DNA of 64,000 bases from Isoetes taiwanensis. Lineage: Eukaryota > Streptophyta > Lycopodiopsida > Isoetales > Isoetaceae. Under the pieces are notes generated by a model, which made no database searches, was not told the origin of the DNA, and worked only from the letters and a program-made list of their open reading frames with translations. Of the stretch, positions 12,380 through 25,689 are shown one piece after another; positions within the stretch are counted from its first letter, which is position 1; every line of letters begins with the position of its first letter. The stretch spans positions 8,853,488-8,917,487 of the forward strand of contig JAJEKV010000056.1 in assembly GCA_021234155.1 (NCBI GenBank), read 5' to 3'. The position numbers and the translations under genes were made by a program.

Positions 12380-13500
12380 AAAATAATGCATAAGGCGAGG
12401 CAAAATGGAATATGTCAAGCCTCTTAATTTTCAAGCGTGTGAAACTTTATTTGCTTGTAATTAAAAGTTAAGTTCTAAATGCCGTAGTTGAATCTCACCC
12501 TTATGTTCCATAATCTTAGTATTGAACTAAGGAAGAAAATGAATAAGAGTAATGTGTTAGCCATCCCTTGAACTTATTCAAGATCTGATGTTGAACTAAG
12601 AGAGAAGAACATGAACAAAAGTATTAGCATTCGACTTATCAGTGAGAACTTGACTTGAAAACTCTAGCATTGCAGATTTTCAACAATCACCTAACTGGAT
12701 ATAATCGTTGCAAAAACAATGCTCTATCATGATTCCTACCATCTTGGATCATAGCATGGGTACATTAGCATTAACATTCTTCTAGGTGGATAAGCTCATG
12801 TGTGTATCAGCAAGTAATAGGTTTGATCACGGTTGTTTCAATGCTAAAATACAGCGTATCACATTTGATATCATTTGTCATTGTATGCATTGCTCAATGT
12901 TAAGTTTTAATTAAAAGTTTTACCCGTCAATTGAAGCCATCTATGAGTACATTATGGATAAAAGTTGTCACTTTCTATTATCACGCAATGTGTGGCCTAT
13001 TTGATTATCTTGCAATATTGTTCTTAGATGGTCTTGTTCAACAAAGATATGCTGGTGTGTTCTTCTCTTGGGCAAATGCTGGCAACATGTATCCTTACAA
13101 GTTGCAGAATTCTCTGGAATGGATTGGTAGACTTCGAATTAGCTTTAAGGTTCAAGAAAAGTGGAAGTTGTTGGGGATTCTCTAAATGGACTAGTTAGAC
13201 TTGCAATTGCTTCAAAAGTTAGATACTTATTTGTATGAGCATTGAAGTAAAGTTATTCTACTTGAAACATCTAACATCCCGAGCATAGATGCTTTATTTG
13301 AAAAGGTCTGCGTCCTTACTTGAGACATGAAAAAATGATATGCTATGAATCTGATTGAGGAACAAAAATAGCTATGGGAGTTTATGATTGGGTGGGTATT
13401 ACACCAACTATATATCGGCATGGACATGACAACTTCTAATATCTAAGCCCTAGTGGATGTATGATTGTCTTATAGAAGCATTATTTAGAAATTGTCTCTA
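12380..13500. other. Stretch without a recognised gene
   Basis: A forward frame at 12,931-13,185 (84 codons) and a minus frame at 13,227-13,427 show no known motif. The frame at 12,931 contains words such as GLFDYLAILFLDG but no diagnostic domain. Confidence 0.3.
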
Positions 13501-13504
13501 CATT

Positions 13505-13735
13505 AGATGAAAGGGAATGGAAATGGGCCTGTAAAATACTTGTCTCTTATTCTCACAATGTGATGCGCAATGCAGCCTAATTGGGTAGGGAAATAGCATT
13601 ATTTGATGTCTCACTGTGAAAGTAGATGAAAAGGGAATGGGCCATAAGATACTTGTCTTACTCTCATAATGTGGTGCACGCAATATCCTAGGTAGAGGAG
13701 GAAATAGAATTGTGTTCTCGAGGAATTGGCTTTCC
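13505..13735. repeat. 119-bp tandem duplication
   Basis: The words agatgaaagggaatgg (13,505) and agatgaaaagggaatggg (13,624) open two units that share atacttgtct, ctcacaatgtg/ctcataatgtg, and a tail with taggaaatag-like sequence. A simple local head-to-tail duplication with moderate divergence. Confidence 0.8.
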
Positions 13736-14099
13736 AATAGATGTTTATGCGATGTTAATAGCTTTTCGGGCTAGCAAATCAATGACCTAGAATTCCTCAT
13801 TGGACCATTCACGTTGAGTATTATATGGCATGTCATACAACAATGTTATCACGGCAACTCTCCCTGGTAGTACATAGCTAACAATGACACATGAGCCTGA
13901 AAAACCATGATATATGGCAACGCTTCTAGTATTATGTGACACATGGAGATAACCATATTATATAAAATAACCATATTATATTATTTGTAAATAAATGTAT
14001 GATCTTGCACGGCTTAAACAACTAATCTAACATCGCGCTTAGATATTTTTCTTTCAGAAAAACCAATTCATCTCTTCTTTTTGGTTTTCGGTTTCATTT

Positions 14100-14459
14100 T
14101 CAAGGGCCTCTGTTGGCGGATGACTTTCTCTTTGTAGTTATTGCATGTTTATGGATTCCTTTGGAACCTCTAATTTTTTCCCATTTCGATCGATACCATT
14201 TAGCATTTACTAAATGAAGTGGTTTTGCACAAAAGATAATTCTTGTGCTACCTTCCCCAAGTTTTCCTATAATTTCGATTTTGTCTGATTTGGCAAATCC
14301 TAGTAAACCATTTTCGACCATATTGTGGATTCTGCGGGCCCGGGGGTTTTTGAAGATTACGGTGCAACTCATTGGGCAATGATTCATGAGCTTGACCATT
14401 TTCGCATTTGATCTTGGTGGGGAGTACTTGTGCTTCAAATGCACCAGGAAATTGAACAA
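14100..14459 (-). pseudogene. Possible Ty3/Gypsy gag relic
   Basis: The 119-codon minus frame contains MNHCPMSCTVIFKNPRARRI, then HNMVENGLLGFAKSDKIEI. Several plant Gypsy Gag proteins have a comparable segment, with a Cys-His cluster followed by VFKN...I...GLLKF. The knuckle cysteines are incomplete, and the Gypsy protease and reverse transcriptase are not visible nearby. It is an open frame without a convincing start. An unrelated protein is possible. Confidence 0.3.
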
Positions 14460-17400
14460 GGTTTTAGAAAAGTGAAATCTTTTGCTCTATAGGTGCCTTT
14501 TATTCTTCTTCACATTTTTTAAGTTTATACTTGGATCAAACTTATCAATCCGAGGATACATCATGCTTTGATAGTGTTAGCCGCCTTAGTTGCAAGGGTC
14601 ATGTTTTGATTAATTTTGGCTTTTGCCTTAGAATTGCATAGGTAAATCATATTCGGCAACATATTATTTACATGCTATGCAATCACGGGTCAATCCCTTT
14701 TGCCCTTTTTAACAGCGCATCTAGAGGATCATCATATGAATTAATACGAGCGGGAAAAGATTCAAGCTCTTCTAGCGGATGGTGAGTAGAATAATATTTT
14801 TGTTATAAGCCAGAACAAAATGTTATGAAACATTAGCGATTGAGTATGGAGCACTATATCATGTGATATAATGCCTATATGGCCAGATCATTCCCTGGTA
14901 GCATGAAGCAACAAATAAAGTTGAATTACTTAGATGCGTTATGAATTGCCCTTTTGGGTTTTATCATTTGATCACCGCTTTAAAGTTAGTTACACCACAC
15001 AAGCCAAAGGCTCCAACCTGCATTCTTGACCATATACAAAAGTAGGATTAGAGTAATGGTAAAGAGATAATACACGATTTCATATATATCTCATTAACTT
15101 GGTTTTTGCCTTATGTAAAAAATTTGGTTGGTATTATATATGTCATGCTCATTACGCCTTTGTTCCTACACGATGAGTGAAAGAAACCATGGTTATAGTC
15201 ATAATAGATACCTTTTGGTACGCTAATACATTATGCACGCATATTAATTGATAGGGCATGTTTAGCCACATGCAGCAAATTTCTCCCAACATCTTGAGCT
15301 TCATGATAGAGTCAGAATCATTGTATCCTATATGAGGTTGAAAAATGCATGAGAAAAATGGAATTCCTTAAAAGAAGAGTATGGGTTGGCATTATTCGCA
15401 ATCTTGAAGTATTCCTAGCATTCCTTGATTTGTTATTAAAACTGATCACCTTGGCCCGAGAGCTATCATGTTTAAACAATTTTACTTTTGTGGCTTAAGA
15501 TGTTATCAATGTTTGTAGTATATATTTTGATTTTCCACTATTGACCTTCTTATGCCTTGTAATAGCTTCATCTTATACTGACTGCGACATTTTACCCACT
15601 TTTGTTTTCTTCCCTCCCTCAATTTTGATTTTCATATATTGACTATTGGTTATACCACAGATTTCCTTCAACGGTGGTGCTTGAGTTTTGCAAAATAACT
15701 TTTATATGATACCATCTTTTTACTTTGGCATCACTTATTTGTTTTCAAATATATTTCACATTTAATGGAAGGGCAATACTAAGCTTTGTATCTTTGTGAG
15801 TCAGATGATAGTCATTTTGTTTGAATTATTTTTTTTTTTTTGTAAAGAGCTATTCATTTACTACAGGATAGTAGAGCTCTTTAAAATCTTTTATGTGAAA
15901 GGAATATCTATTTGAAGTGCTAGTAGAAGTCCATAGATGTGATATGCCAAAAAAGCCTGTTAAACTAGGGGCTCTCACTGCATGAGAAGTCTTTGAGGAT
16001 CAACTCTAGAGCTACTAAATGGTAGGAGTATTACCTGCCCAAATGCTCCAGTTGCCATTATGTCATCCTAATTGAAACAAATACATCTCTTTTTAGGGTC
16101 TAAATGGTTGGTAAGAGGACTACAACACAGGTCATGGCATGCTAGGGAGATTCATGTTTTTTATTACATGTTCTAGAGTAAGCCCATTTGGGCATCTATT
16201 GTATTGCTTAACAGGAAACCTTTGTTTATGGTAGACTAATGATCCCTAGATAACCAGGACTGACTCTAAGGAGGATGATGGCGTGATTCAATATCCTTGA
16301 AAGTCAAGCTTATGGGCGTATGATTGTGCTTTAGGGTATACAAAGCGCATCTGAGGATTAGGTAGTTTACTTTTCTATAAATTAGATCCCTTGTGGCAGG
16401 TACGGCGAACCTCATCTTGAATTAAAGAGGCATTTTGGTTTCTTCTTATGACTGGAGATTTTAGTTCCTACATAAAACCACATTATTATTCATTCTTAAT
16501 TGAGTTTTTTCCTTGTTAACTTAAGCGCAAGAATTACATAGCAAGCTTTGTTGGTTAAAAAGAGTTTTGCTATAGTTCTTACGACAAATATCATCATTGA
16601 TAGGTTGAGAAGTTGCGGGCGGTACAATCCCTTTGCCAAATAATAAATCCTTTTGGGAAGTGTCGGCGATCTCATCTTCCCGGTTTGTGGGATTGTTAAT
16701 AGGCTTAAAGCTATGAGAATGTCTACTTAGGCATTGTTTGTGGTTTTATTTTTCTAGAAATATGTTTCAAGTCAAAATGTTAATGAACATAGTGAGTGCT
16801 TGAAGTCATAGCCATTAGGATGTATATATATTTTATACGCAAGGGGCTAAAGATACATAGGGTAAGCACAAAAAATGCCACAAGCATAAAGGTTTGAGAC
16901 ATACAACAATACTGTTTTAGTTGAAACCGATCTCATCTATGGCTTGATCTTGCCATTATGTAATGTGAGGTCTAGTTCTCCTACTTCAAAGTTGGTATTA
17001 TAGATGCTCGGCCCAACAAACATACTTTCATGAGTATGGAACATATTATTCTTAAAGCTAGCCTTGAAAGAGTTGAATTTCGGATATCACGAGAGGAGGT
17101 GGGAATGCGATTTATGGTAGGGCGCCCCATCTTTGCGGCTTTCCTCAAGTGTTACGCGCTGATACACCATCGGCATCGGCAAGAGTGAGATGGAAAATTT
17201 GGAATAAACTGTCCCAGAGTAGGGTACATCAAGTTCGGCTCGTGCATAATTCCCTCCCACGCTGTGTATTTTGTGGGCAGGGCGATTTCAATAAGAAGAC
17301 CATGCAATTTACCTTTCATCCATGAGGCTTATGGACATGTCCTTTAGTAGATTGTATTTCTAGAGCCGATTCAAAGATTCAAAGAAAAATCTTTGTAATA

Positions 17401-20270
17401 TTTGCCTACTTAAAATGAAAAAAGATTTATCGATTATTAGGAGTGAGGTTCTAAATCAATCCCCTAGAAGTGACTAGAAAAGATAAGTAACTTTTTTTCC
17501 ACGTTAACACAACCCATAGAGGCAAAGTATATTCTTGAATTTATGTATTTTTATTGGTCATCGGGGCTAATGGAGATATGGCATTAAAATATAGAAGTTG
17601 TTCATTTAAACACCCGCATCTTATCTCACTGAGCCCAATCCAAAAGCATATCTTATACTATGAGCTTCATTATTTTGTGTCAAATGCATATCTAACTTTA
17701 TCTCACTATGAGCTTCATTATTTTGTCAATCCAAATCTTGAGTCTTGACCATTCCATAAATTACAGTTCTACATGATGTAGGAGGATCGAGAAGCCATGA
17801 ACAAGACTATCTGAATTTTGGATTTGAGAATACGAAATGCATAAGCAAGCTTGAGGCCGAGAAAAAGTATGTCCTCTTGCATTATGCTCTATGGAACTTT
17901 TCATATTCAAAGAATAAAAATCATTGCCAATATATAATTGAAGTGGTACCATCACCATCAGTTAACAACATATTAATTAAGGTCATTATAAGCTCTGATT
18001 GTTATAATTTAGTACGTAAATTTAGAAGGCTTAGATTTCTACTTCGGCAGGATCCGCGAGGAAAGGCAATTTGCAAGTTCAACTTAGTCAAATAGTTGAA
18101 TTAGACGAGAAGATATGTTCCCAATGCTAGCGGATCACTTCATTAAAAGTGAGATTAAAAGTAGCTTCAACATCAACTACATACAAATGTTTTTTGCATA
18201 CTTGAAGTCCATATTCACTATTTATCTATTTGAGTAGATGCTTCACGAGATGATGATACCATCGCACATTATTGAGGAAGATATCAGCAAAAACAATTTC
18301 AAACGATTGTTGAGGACAAGAAAAGTCGCGAGGAAACTATGATTTGTTTTATAATATCATATCCATTACATTAAAGAAAGTTTGTAGTAGCGTATTAGCT
18401 TAGGGATAGATCAATACGGCATGAGTCAAACAAGGATGCAAAAGGAATCTGCATGTATTTTAGACCCAAAAAATGTTGTAACCATATTGTATTGGTAGCA
18501 GTTCACCATCTCTTTTTTATTGACACTTACATCTTGCGGTAGCGGGGCATTTAGTAATAATATAAATATGTTTCACACATCTGATACCACTGATATTAAT
18601 AATCAATCTTTGTGTAGGTGATATCAGCGGGCATCCTCAATGAGGTAGGTATTAATCTCGGCGAGCAAGAATGACATGTATTTTGTATATGTTCCTCCAA
18701 AGACAAAAAAAAGTTTCATTTATAAAGACTTGGGTGTGTATTACTTGACTTTGATTCCCAAAATTGTTAGGCAGAGTATCGTGACAGGGATTCTTACTTA
18801 GTGGTGCTATATAATTTTTTCAGTGAAAGGATCATCTTTTCTTTTCAGTTTTGGGTATGGCAGGGCCAAGTTTTTATGCCACATATTTCGGTTTTGCATA
18901 TTCTAGTCTTTTTAGACTTGATACAATTTTCACCAAATACTTTGCTTGGTTAGAAGGTGATGTGAGGGTGAGCATCTATGTATGCAACTAGCGATCTCAA
19001 CGAATGGATTAAATAGTAGATTCTCATTAGAGTGCATAATTTTCAAAAGTGCCAAGCACATACACACATCCATAAACCAGCCCTCATATACATATATCTC
19101 TTGTAATTCAATTGGTTGTGTGTTCTAGTTTGAATTTGGCACTCCTTGGCTAGTGTGTTATCTTCCCTCTTTGCTTTTTTCGCATTTTCCTTACGAACCA
19201 CATCGACAATCGCTGTTTCTCACATAGAAATGAGCCATGAATAATAATTCTATACTTGAAAATGGTGGTGAAACATCTATGATGAAATCTAAATGTTTAG
19301 ATTTATTTTATTGTAAACTCTTCTAGTATAGATTAGGTAAAAAAAAGGAATATAAAGATTTACGCTAAGCATATTTTGCTGATTGCAACCCCATCCCTAA
19401 TGTATTGGTAAATGATGCTATATTGGTGCTATACCATTTATAAAACCTGTGGAGTAATGGATATTTATTTTTCAAGAGATCATATGGACCCCAAAACTAA
19501 GATCAAAAGAATAAAAACCAATTCTTTGGAATGCAAAAATTCTAAGTACTTGAGAAAGATTAAAAGAAAAACATGAGAAATATTATGCAAAAACTTGGTT
19601 TCTTTTGCATTGCTGGAAAAATTAAACAGCCCACCAATAGGAGACACTTCCCTCATGTATAGATAACCTGAACAAAACACCAATATAGAAGCAGAAAGAC
19701 TTTTTTGTAGTGATTCCTTGAGGAACTCATTTACACACATGTATATAAGCAAAGAAGTCCGTCAATGCTAGCAATGGCCGGCTTTGGGCAGTCTCCTAGA
19801 AGGTTTTGATGACGAGTGCGGTGATGCAACTTATTTGTTATTCTGAACTACCTTGTGTAAAGCATTTGGGGATCAATTTGTATTATGTTGGAATTAGTCT
19901 TCAAAACCTTGGAATGAAGTTGGGCCCTCGGTGAATGACGACTCCAAGCAGTTTCCGCACCAGACTTTGATATAGGGAGGCCTACTTGTCACGACCACAT
20001 TCAGTGATAGGAAAGCCCTTGGGAGGATCAAACGCGTGACTGGCTAGCAGAACATGGAGGGAAACGACACTGGATAAAGGGTCCAAGGGTATTTTACCAT
20101 GTTGAACGATGTCTTGAGGTGGCAGAAAGGGATGTGCAAAGAATATATCCCAAAAAGAGTGTAGAATAATAGGGCCACGAATGTGAATGAAAAAAATAAG
20201 GACACCTTTTTTTTTTCCTAAGGCACGGGTCGACAAGCATAAAGACTGTCTCAAACATTAAAACAAGTCT
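14460..20270. other. Long AT-rich stretch, probably transposon debris
   Basis: No frame exceeds about 90 codons. A 47-bp-spaced repeat of tatgagcttcattattttgt lies at 17,659 and 17,706. Around 17,180-17,340 a forward frame reads VRWKIWNKLSQSRVHQVRL then LPRCVFCGQGDF, which weakly resembles the Cys-rich tail of L1-type LINEs. A poly-T run lies at about 15,829-15,842. I cannot support a gene here. Confidence 0.35.
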
Positions 20271-20599
20271 CAAAAACTTGGGGAAAAGGGACAGTCCACC
20301 ACAGCAGCTGGGCTTCACGTTTGACGGCGGAAGGAAGCCTCTGAGCCATTCATGGGCGGATCCATCTCAACTCAACAGCACGGTCCAGCTTGCCAGCCAG
20401 CCCAATGCAGGCAAGGAAATAAATTGTTCTTCTTATATTCCGATGAATCACCAGAACCATTCCTACTCTTTCCTTCAAAATGGTGAGCATCGACTTCCTA
20501 AGTTGCGTAATCCTCTATTGCATCTTTAGTATGATGCAAAATCCAGGATTTTGGTTTTGGAATTACAGCACTAGAGGTTTTGATTCTGGCAGAATCCTA

Positions 20600-22026
20600 G
20601 AGTAGCCTTGTGGGTCTTTACTGACATATACCGCTTTGCTCAAGCGTACAATAATGGCAGCCTAAATAGCGATTTCTATAGATTTACAGATACTGAGTAT
20701 TACCAGATTACTTGGGGAAATGTCTCAGATATGTCTGTTGATAATTATTTGCGAGCATACAGACAAGTAATGGGGGTGGATCTGTCTCAATGTCTGTTGG
20801 GGAGTAATAGTAGCGATTGGATCAAACAATTCTAGGACCACACTCATGCCTATGGATATGCCACTTGGCAACAGGAATAATAGAACTGTGTCTACTGTTT
20901 CTCACAGTGTTGTACCAAACCCAGTACCACATACCATGGGAGAGGATAATACTTGGAGCAGCTCTTATATGGATAACAGATGTATCAACACACAAGGGTT
21001 AGAAGGATTTGATGAATGGACCATAGACCCTAAGAAGATTGAACATGGGACCTCCCTCACTTTTGCACAGGGGCTTTTGGGGAAATTGTACAGAGGGATT
21101 TATAATGGAGAAGATGTTGCTGTAGAAGATCTTTAGAGCGCCCGAGAATAACCTGGAGCGTGCTCAGTTTGTGAACAACAAGGTCACCCAAGAGTTTAGG
21201 GTACTTTTACCTTGAGGCATCAGGAGTAATGGTGCGTTTTTATAGGGAGCTTGTGTGAAACCTCTTGGCGGCGGGTATGTATTGTTGCAGGTATGCCAGA
21301 GGAGGCTGGTTAGATCCTTTCTTAGTAAGAGGAAGTCAAGACCTGTTCACATAAACTTGCAGTAGAAGCAGGCTGGACGTGGGGATGGATTACCTGCACA
21401 GCCAAGGCTACATTCGCAGGGATCTTAGTCCGACAACTTGCTTATAGCCAATGATAGGTCCGTGGATTGCCGACTTTGGAGTTGCAGGGTGAAGTGCAGA
21501 CGGAGGCATGACACCAGAAACAGGAACTTACGTTGGATGGCACGTATGTTGCTGAACTTTGTCTAAATTATGTGTTGGGAATTAGTGTTTTTTATTGGAT
21601 GGCCTGAAGTTGGTCACGGTAAACCATCAAAATTGAAGAAGATAAGTAAGTTTGAGGCTAATAATCTGCTGTTTGTGCAGGGAAATGATACAACACAGAG
21701 CATACAATCAAAAGGTTGATGTCTACAGCTTTGGCATAGTACTTTGGGGAGTTGATTACAGGAGGCCTCCCATTTCAGAGTACTTATACAGCTGCAGTGC
21801 AGAGCCTTGCTGTTGTAAGTAGGGGAGTCACGGCCTATAATCCCACCGGGGTATCCCGCCTGCCTTGGCTGAAATCATGACAGGTGTTGGGATGCGCCCA
21901 GCCACAAGTGTGCGCCCTGTTTTTTTAGGATTGTTAGAATGCTAGAAGATGCTCAGAGATATCATGACTTAATTCATACAGCAAGATTTCGATGTTAGCC
22001 TGGAAGCTCGACCTGCCACAATGGAT
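20600..22026 (+). pseudogene. Raf-like (MAPKKK group C) protein kinase pseudogene
   Basis: Intact relatives are plant dual-specificity Raf-like kinases of the STY/HT1 type. In order one sees a Ser/Asn-rich N-terminal region (20,700-20,870), the linker FDEWTIDPKKI and a Gly-rich loop ending GKLYRGIYNGEDVAV (about 21,010-21,120), FIGACVKPL-like sequence (21,235), a catalytic-loop remnant GYIRRDL where the family has HRD, an intact IADFGVA (21,465), the TxYRW region (21,520), then [12 protein letters not shown] (21,717) and a C-terminal end near TARFRC (22,000). The active-site lysine after VAV is replaced by Glu, the catalytic His is lost, and at least five frameshifts and several stops are present. 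A GT-AG intron is kept, so the copy is not a processed one. No nearby gene explains it. Confidence 0.9.
21544..21680 (+). other. Intron kept in the kinase pseudogene
   Basis: The exon ends with ...tggatggcac, followed by gtatgttgct; the next exon begins after ...gtttgtgcag with ggaaatgatacaacac. This reads MAP|EMIQH across the junction, the position where relatives can carry an intron. The 137-bp length, GT start and AG end are all preserved. Confidence 0.75.
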
Positions 22027-22029
22027 TGA

Positions 22030-24915
22030 CAAGCTCATCTCTTTTGCAAATTGTATATTGCAATCTATGTGCTATATTAACTTTCACATCCAGTGATTGT
22101 GGCAATTCTATTCTTTGCAGTGTAAAGGGGTAGAGGTATTTTTTTCTCTTGTTCGAATCCTTTTAAAATATTTTTGAGAACAATCAGACATATAAGCTGG
22201 TCTAAGGGTTGATTTTTATCCTGCCGTTTATTATGGATCTGTAATCAGTATACTTTAGGAAGCATGAATAATGTAAAAACAATCTCCCTGACATAAAAAA
22301 TGTCTGGTCTATGTTTTGAACACTAGGAGTTTGAAGCCTCAAATCTGTCTTTGATTACTACCGGTCTGCTGTTTGAATAATCCTATGGACAAGGTGCATG
22401 ATTAACATCCTCAAGAAGGAACTCAGTTTTACTCAATGATTTATACCCTCAAATTTGTAGAGGTCCACATAGTAGTAAGCAACATTTGTCAAAATTAAAT
22501 CTGCAGTCTAAGCGGAATTGCCACCATGCTTACTAACCCGAGGGTTCATAAATCCCACTTGACTGTCCCTAGTCTGACGATAATGGTTATCATAATTTGG
22601 CTATGTCCACTAGGATGCTATGATCTTGCCTCATCCGCTAGGGGCAAGAGCTAGCCCTTCTAGCTATCTTGTTAGACCACTAAATTTTTAAAAATTAAGG
22701 GCACATGTTATTGTTCCCATCTTCAAGACCACAATAAAAGGGGTATTAATGGACATCCTAGAAGACAAGAAACCAATTTTCATGTCTCTCCCCAGCTCCT
22801 TCTACTAGGGTCGAACTAGAATAAACTCCAAAATGTGAGGTCACATTGCTTGAGGGTCCATAATTAAATTTGTTCAAGAAATTCAAAATTTTGATTTCAG
22901 CTTAATCGGCAAGGAACTTCACTATCACACTCTTAGGAGAAAATATGCTAAGTTATATCAAGGTAGTGAGGATAGGGACCCTAATAAGCAATGTTGGTGT
23001 GGTGTGTGCATCAAATGTCAATCGGATGCTGCCAGTGTAGCGTAGGAGTAAGTTACTTGTTTCTTCTTCTTCCTTACGATGCTTCTAGACTTTCAATGCT
23101 CACCACTAACCAACTTGCTAAATTTGCATTGATATGCTAAAGTCCATCTAGGAGAACACTAGAGCTTGTTAAGCATTTCTAAAAGATGATGCTATGTTGG
23201 ATGATCGACATCACTTACTGCTAAAATGCAGTTTTAGTAGTTGGCAAAAGAGATTCTTGAGTCTGTTGTGTTTTTAAATTGATAGAACTTTGATCATACT
23301 ATTTTGCAGGCGGGTGATTGTTCTTCATGGAGTGGAGCATTTGTTAAGTCTCATGGCATGAAATAGGCTTATCAGACCCTTCTCCTTCCATACTATCAAG
23401 ACCCTATATGCCATATGTTTATAGACACCCCCCCTTCTCAACAAAAAATGGAGGCTACATAAAAATATACTCCAATAGAATAAAGAAAGCCCCTCCTTGC
23501 TCTCTAGAATGTACCTTGCTCCTACAGAATGTATTATTAGTGGACATGCCATATACATCCATTTTGGACATCTACCACAAAATAATTTGAGATTTGGTGA
23601 TGGTAAACTATAAGGGGCATCCTAGAACAAGCCTCACATGCTTTTTCCTCGCTTGAAGCATGAAGGGCACATAAAAGGGCTTCAAGAGGCTTATAAAAAA
23701 CAAGGTAAGTAGGATAGCACAATGTTCATCATCACCTTTGATCCATGACCACATTCCAGGTAAACTTTGTTGCTAGAAAGCTCTCTTAGGAAATATCTTG
23801 GTATGAGATATAGTTTGGAGATATATTTGGTGGTAAAAGGCAAATTTTCTAACTTGATTTTTGGTAGAATTTGAGCATCACATAGTTTAGTTATTAGAAA
23901 GATCTACATCTTATTGGGAATTTATTGCATGACTTTTCTACTACCCTTGAGGGGGTAAAATGGGACATTAATAAACGCTAGCTGGCAGCCTTAAGCCCCA
24001 TATAGGCCAATTGGGTCTCTGTGTGGGCCGATAAAAACTCTCATCATCCCCTTTCTCTTCATGAGTAGATACTTGTCGAGGCTGCGTGGTTGAGGGCCCT
24101 AATCTACTAACTTCATGTTGAGGGTGCGAGGTCCAAGGGGTTGTATGGAAGGCTCCCCCACCCATTGATGGCCACAGTGCATGAGCGGGGGCCTGGAGTT
24201 GCGTGTGCTAAGAATATACTCGATGAAATATAGAGCTTTTCTACTACTCAACTGTAATTAAGGCATGTTCTTCATCTGTCCCACAAGCTGGCTCTTGACT
24301 CTGAATCCCCCACCCTAGGGCTTGACAGCTGACTCTAGGGAGAACACCTCTCCCCTCCCCGCCCTGGAGGAGGCTGACTTCGAGGGGTAAGACACTTGTA
24401 GTCATCTTGGCATACTATGTGAGTATAGTAAGGTGTTAGATGTCAAGGTTGCATGAGAGATCCAGAGATGGGGTGGGCAGAAAGGTCTCCCTCTGGCACA
24501 GGAAACCACTTGATGTGATTGGCACTGTGTACCATTCAACAAAGTTTGTGGGTGCCGATAGCGAGCTGGGGTAAGGTATTTGGAAGATTGATAAGAGGCG
24601 AAATTACCTAAGGAGGGAGTAGAGCAAACTTGTGAAGAGAAATGTCAAATGGGGTCTCCTTTATAGACTAAGGAAACATAGGTTTCCATGGCGGGGCTGC
24701 CTACTTGGACAAATCTATGTTCTGGGAGGCTGCATGGCTGACCAATCTAGCTAACATGATTAACAACCTAACTAGGAACATGCCAAGAAAAGAAACATAC
24801 TAAGTGTTTGTGGCCGAGGTTGCATGAACAATTTTGGGTGAACTTAGTCGGCTCGGGGGCCACTTCGTAGCAAGTGGCTCTAGCGTTCTTACCCATGAGG
24901 GAGCTATTTGTCTTG
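22030..24915. other. Stretch without a recognised gene
   Basis: No family motif was found. Frames of 60-77 codons near 23,325-23,720 overlap on both strands and look random. It is moderately GC-rich from 23,950 to 24,500. It may hold an unrecognised LTR or other non-coding repeat, but no repeated partner was seen in the window. Confidence 0.35.
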
Positions 24916-24919
24916 AGTG

Positions 24920-25635
24920 TGTTGATTTAATATGTACTAACTCTCCAAATCTTGTGTTCAAAGCTTGTGTATTACTTGATACCAAAACATCTTTAAGTCT
25001 ATCAATAGTTTTATACAAGACAACCTTCATAAATTCACTTGTATTTCAAATCCAAACTTTTCAATGACCACCGTGTATCTCCAACGACGCTTCCACTAGT
25101 TCTTCGCTGGAGTCGGTAAACCATTGAAGAAAATATTTGTAGCTTCGGGTATTGACCGGAAATCCACCGTAGTTTTAGTTGACGGTTCTGAGGCCTATCC
25201 GCCAAAGATCAGGTGGATTCTTATATATCTTACCTTGGATTTAAAGGGTCTGTATTTTTCTAAAGCGGCCAATCCGGCCCGGTTTATGGAGATGGGAATA
25301 AGCTTTGCCTTAGATCTTCATGTATATCCACAGTCGAGTTAGAAAATTTTAGGCGTAAAACCCCGAATTATCCCGCAATTTCAACTTCAAAATAATGCAC
25401 CTGCGACCATTGAACTTCAATTTTCTTTTTACAAGAAATACCCTTACCTTAATGTCTCCATGTTTACCACTAATTTTACACCTAATTATTTTGTTTTATT
25501 TGGATCATGCTGACTCTGAGGGGGAGCCAAGTTGTGGTCCCCTAATCCCCGATACTTTTGATATTCACTATTTATCCAGTTCACCTTAGGTTTTAATCAC
25601 TTAACACCCCAAATATCACATGATTCCTAATTCCA
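24920..25635 (-). repeat. 3' LTR of the minus-strand Copia
   Basis: Aligns along its length with 29,945-30,653. Seen on the minus strand it starts TGGAATTAGGAATC and its last bases are CAACA, the usual TG...CA ends. Shared blocks include aacatctttaagtctatcaa and aacttcaaaataatgcacct. The two LTRs differ by many indels, several of them GC-rich. Confidence 0.9.
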
Positions 25636-25639
25636 TCAT

Positions 25640-25655
25640 TCCCTTCATGTGATAT
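25640..25655 (-). other. Polypurine tract, Copia (minus)
   Basis: Just inside the 3' LTR the minus strand reads catgaagggaatga and then the LTR start TGGAATT. The purine run is where plus-strand DNA synthesis is primed. The second Copia has the same gaagggaa word beside its 3' LTR. Confidence 0.55.
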
Positions 25656-25689
25656 TCCCTGTCATCACATTGTAATAATTTCCTTATTT

